From NCBI GenBank assembly GCA_025453375.1, contig JALOQT010000056.1:1-6451 (forward strand): a DNA stretch of 6,451 nucleotides. The letters are read 5' to 3'. A program made the position numbers and the translations under genes. This DNA is from Phycisphaerales bacterium. GTDB taxonomy: Bacteria > Planctomycetota > Phycisphaerae > Phycisphaerales > UBA1924. This document shows, one piece after another, positions 5,467 to 6,451 of the stretch (position 1 is the stretch's first letter; every line of letters starts with the position of its first letter). Below the pieces are notes generated by a model. It saw nothing but the letters and a program-made list of their open reading frames with translations, searched no databases and had not been told where the DNA came from.

Positions 5467-6037
5467 GCACCACCTCCTGCCCACCACGGACCCTGGCCCC
5501 GAAGCCGAAGATGAGCCCCGCTGTCACAACAGCCGAGGCGAACATGGCGATAAAGAACACCCAACTGGAGACGGCCAGTTGCAACCCGCCGGAGATGCCG
5601 TGCCCGCTGGTGCATCCGCCGGCCATGCGTGCGCCGAAGATCAGGATGAACCCGCCGGCAAACGCGCCGGCATATCGCTTGAGCACCGAGGGCCCGAAGC
5701 GCTCCGCCCAGAGACCCGGCACCCGCTCGACTTTCAACGTCCGCCCGAGCCAGGCCGAGATCAACGCGCCGAAGACCAGCGCGATGTCCAAGGCCATCTG
5801 CCAATCGAAGATCGGTCTGAACCCGCCACCTTTGGCACCATACTCCTTGAGCAGGTATGTGTTCTGTGAGAACTGCTCGGGTGCGACGGCGCAAAGCCCC
5901 GCGCCCGCGGCGCCGACGAACGAGGTGCTCGTGCCCAGGGCCTTGCCCATGAAGTAGAACGTGCACCAACTCAGCACGCCGATGCCCGTGCCGACGAGAT
6001 AGGGGGACCATCGAGCCTGGCGAAACAAACCGACCAT
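5459..6037 (-). CDS. YeeE/YedE-type membrane transport protein, first half-gene
   Basis: An integral membrane protein of 192 residues. Hydrophobic segments lie near 13-30, 39-52, 80-96, 122-138 and 157-178. The motif GARMAGGCTSGHGISGGLQL (136-154, Cys142) is the hallmark of the YeeE/YedE family; in the characterised thiosulfate transporter YeeE, Cys residues of this kind pass the substrate along the pore. The protein also has Cys25 and Cys49. The ATG at 6037 is chosen over ATG 6073 because AGGAG lies 7 bases before it. It is the first gene of the cassette and overlaps the second half-gene by 8 bases. Together the two halves resemble one full-length YeeE/YedE split in two, a known arrangement. 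The serine hydrolase gene ends 75 bases upstream on the same strand; whether it shares a transcript is unknown. Confidence 0.88.
   Translation of the reverse strand: MVGLFRQARWSPYLVGTGIGVLSWCTFYFMGKALGTSTSFVGAAGAGLCAVAPEQFSQNTYLLKEYGAKGGGFRPIFDWQMALDIALVFGALISAWLGRTLKVERVPGLWAERFGPSVLKRYAGAFAGGFILIFGARMAGGCTSGHGISGGLQLAVSSWVFFIAMFASAVVTAGLIFGFGARVRGGQEVVRV
5473..5478 (-). promoter_or_regulatory. Shine-Dalgarno AGGAGG of the second YeeE gene
   Basis: A perfect AGGAGG lies 6 bases before the GTG start at 5466, inside the end of the upstream coding sequence. It decides between the two in-frame GTG starts. Confidence 0.75.
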
Positions 6038-6044
6038 GGCGAGA

Positions 6045-6049
6045 CTCCT
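6045..6049 (-). promoter_or_regulatory. Shine-Dalgarno AGGAG of the first YeeE gene
   Basis: AGGAG lies 7 bases before the ATG at 6037. The surrounding AGGAGTCTCGCCATGG is nearly identical to the DUF2892 start site. Confidence 0.75.
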
Positions 6050-6112
6050 CTCGGCCCACCTCGGGCCGCGCATCTTGGAGGCGGCGCGTCGGCGTCGGGT
6101 TCCCGGGTCGGG

Positions 6113-6451
6113 TTACTTTTTCTTGTCGCCCGAATCTTCACCGACCATGCCCAGGACGCGGCCCAGGAACTCGCGGTCGTCGAAGCCGCGGTTTTCGCTG
6201 CGGAGTTCGCCGAAGCGGACGATGACCATGTCATACTGCGGCAGCACATAGAGCCGCTGCTTGCCCAGGCCTGCGGCCATCAGCACGGTGATGGGCTTGC
6301 CATCGGGGCCGAGGATTTCGCCGGTGGTCTGGCTGTCGAGGTTGCGCTGCTGGGCGCGCTCTTCGGGGGTCGGGGCGGGGCCGGTGTCCGGCTCGGGCTG
6401 GCCGTCGGCGACGCCGATCTCCGCACGGCTGTTGCGCAGCCACCACGTCAG
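6113..6451 (-). CDS. Probable beta-lactamase-family serine hydrolase, C-terminal part (5' end outside window)
   Basis: A frame open from the window edge (6451) to a TAA at 6113-6115 gives 112 residues. It contains LTWWLRN at its start and, later, GLGKQRLYVLPQYDMVIVRFG. These resemble the end of class C beta-lactamase / penicillin-binding-like hydrolases, where a YGLxWW strand and a (G)GQxLYVxPxxDLVVVR strand pack beside the active site. Between them is a Pro- and acid-rich loop (about residues 14-32). The catalytic Ser-x-x-Lys and Tyr motifs would be upstream, outside the window, so activity cannot be judged. The protein ends in a lysine tail (DKKK). The third-base preference for C matches lpxA, so the gene looks native. 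The function assignment rests on these strands only. Confidence 0.6.
   Translation of the reverse strand: MTWWLRNSRAEIGVADGQPEPDTGPAPTPEERAQQRNLDSQTTGEILGPDGKPITVLMAAGLGKQRLYVLPQYDMVIVRFGELRSENRGFDDREFLGRVLGMVGEDSGDKKK

Larger units (their letters stand above)
4599..6111. repeat. 10-bp inverted repeat flanking the membrane cassette
   Basis: CCGACCCGGG at 4599-4608 recurs in reverse complement at 6102-6111. The left copy sits 3 bases outside the DUF2892 stop codon; the right copy ends 1 base from the stop of the serine hydrolase gene. The core CCCGGG is itself a palindrome, and chance matches of this size occur in GC-rich DNA. It is notable only because the two copies coincide with the edges of the compositional change. 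Confidence 0.35.

Noticed and set aside
4909..5514. A 201-codon plus-strand open frame over the second YeeE gene.
   Set aside because: Asp, His and Gln-rich shadow. The minus strand has membrane helices, the YeeE motif and a perfect Shine-Dalgarno.
1..6451. Search by eye for tRNA, rRNA, riboswitch or transposase genes.
   Set aside because: No conserved tRNA or rRNA segments, no recognisable riboswitch core and no transposase motif were seen on either strand.

Overview
The window is GC-rich, gene-dense bacterial DNA. An lpxA gene implies a lipid A-type outer membrane, so the organism is Gram-negative. The G-ending codons, the weak or absent Shine-Dalgarno sites on most genes and the low-complexity intergenic repeats suggest Planctomycetota (Phycisphaerae-like). 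That placement is an inference and not a firm assignment.

Layout. (1) 1-1077, plus strand: the C-terminal 358 residues of acetyl-CoA synthetase (Acs). (2) 1078-1460: a gene-free spacer between convergent genes, filled with repeats. It holds an octamer array, a paired inverted palindromic element with two perfect 11-bp hairpins, and two different heptamer arrays. (3) 1461-2276, minus strand: lpxA, the first step of lipid A synthesis. (4) 2277-2423: a divergent control region with a symmetric AGTATACT box and a 12-bp x 4 tandem repeat. (5) 2424-4584, plus strand: lipB (octanoyltransferase), a Dps-family ferritin-like protein and an ECF-type sigma factor with a Cys-containing C-terminal tail. 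These are tightly spaced and probably one transcript. (6) 4612-6037, minus strand: a compact membrane cassette of two YeeE/YedE-type halves, whose reading frames overlap by 8 bp, and a small DUF2892 protein; probably uptake of a reduced sulfur compound. (7) 6113-6451, minus strand: the C-terminal end of a probable beta-lactamase-fold serine hydrolase, cut by the window edge.

Most genes are housekeeping (acetate activation, lipid A, lipoate) or stress functions (Dps, sigma factor). The part that stands out is the sulfur-transport cassette. Its three genes have textbook Shine-Dalgarno sites, unlike their neighbours, and its base composition by strand is opposite to everything around it. A 10-bp inverted repeat lies at its two edges. 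This fits recent insertion or local inversion. I do not see a clearly new defence or mobile system. The most unusual items are the paired palindromic repeat element, the sigma factor tail, and the compositional island.
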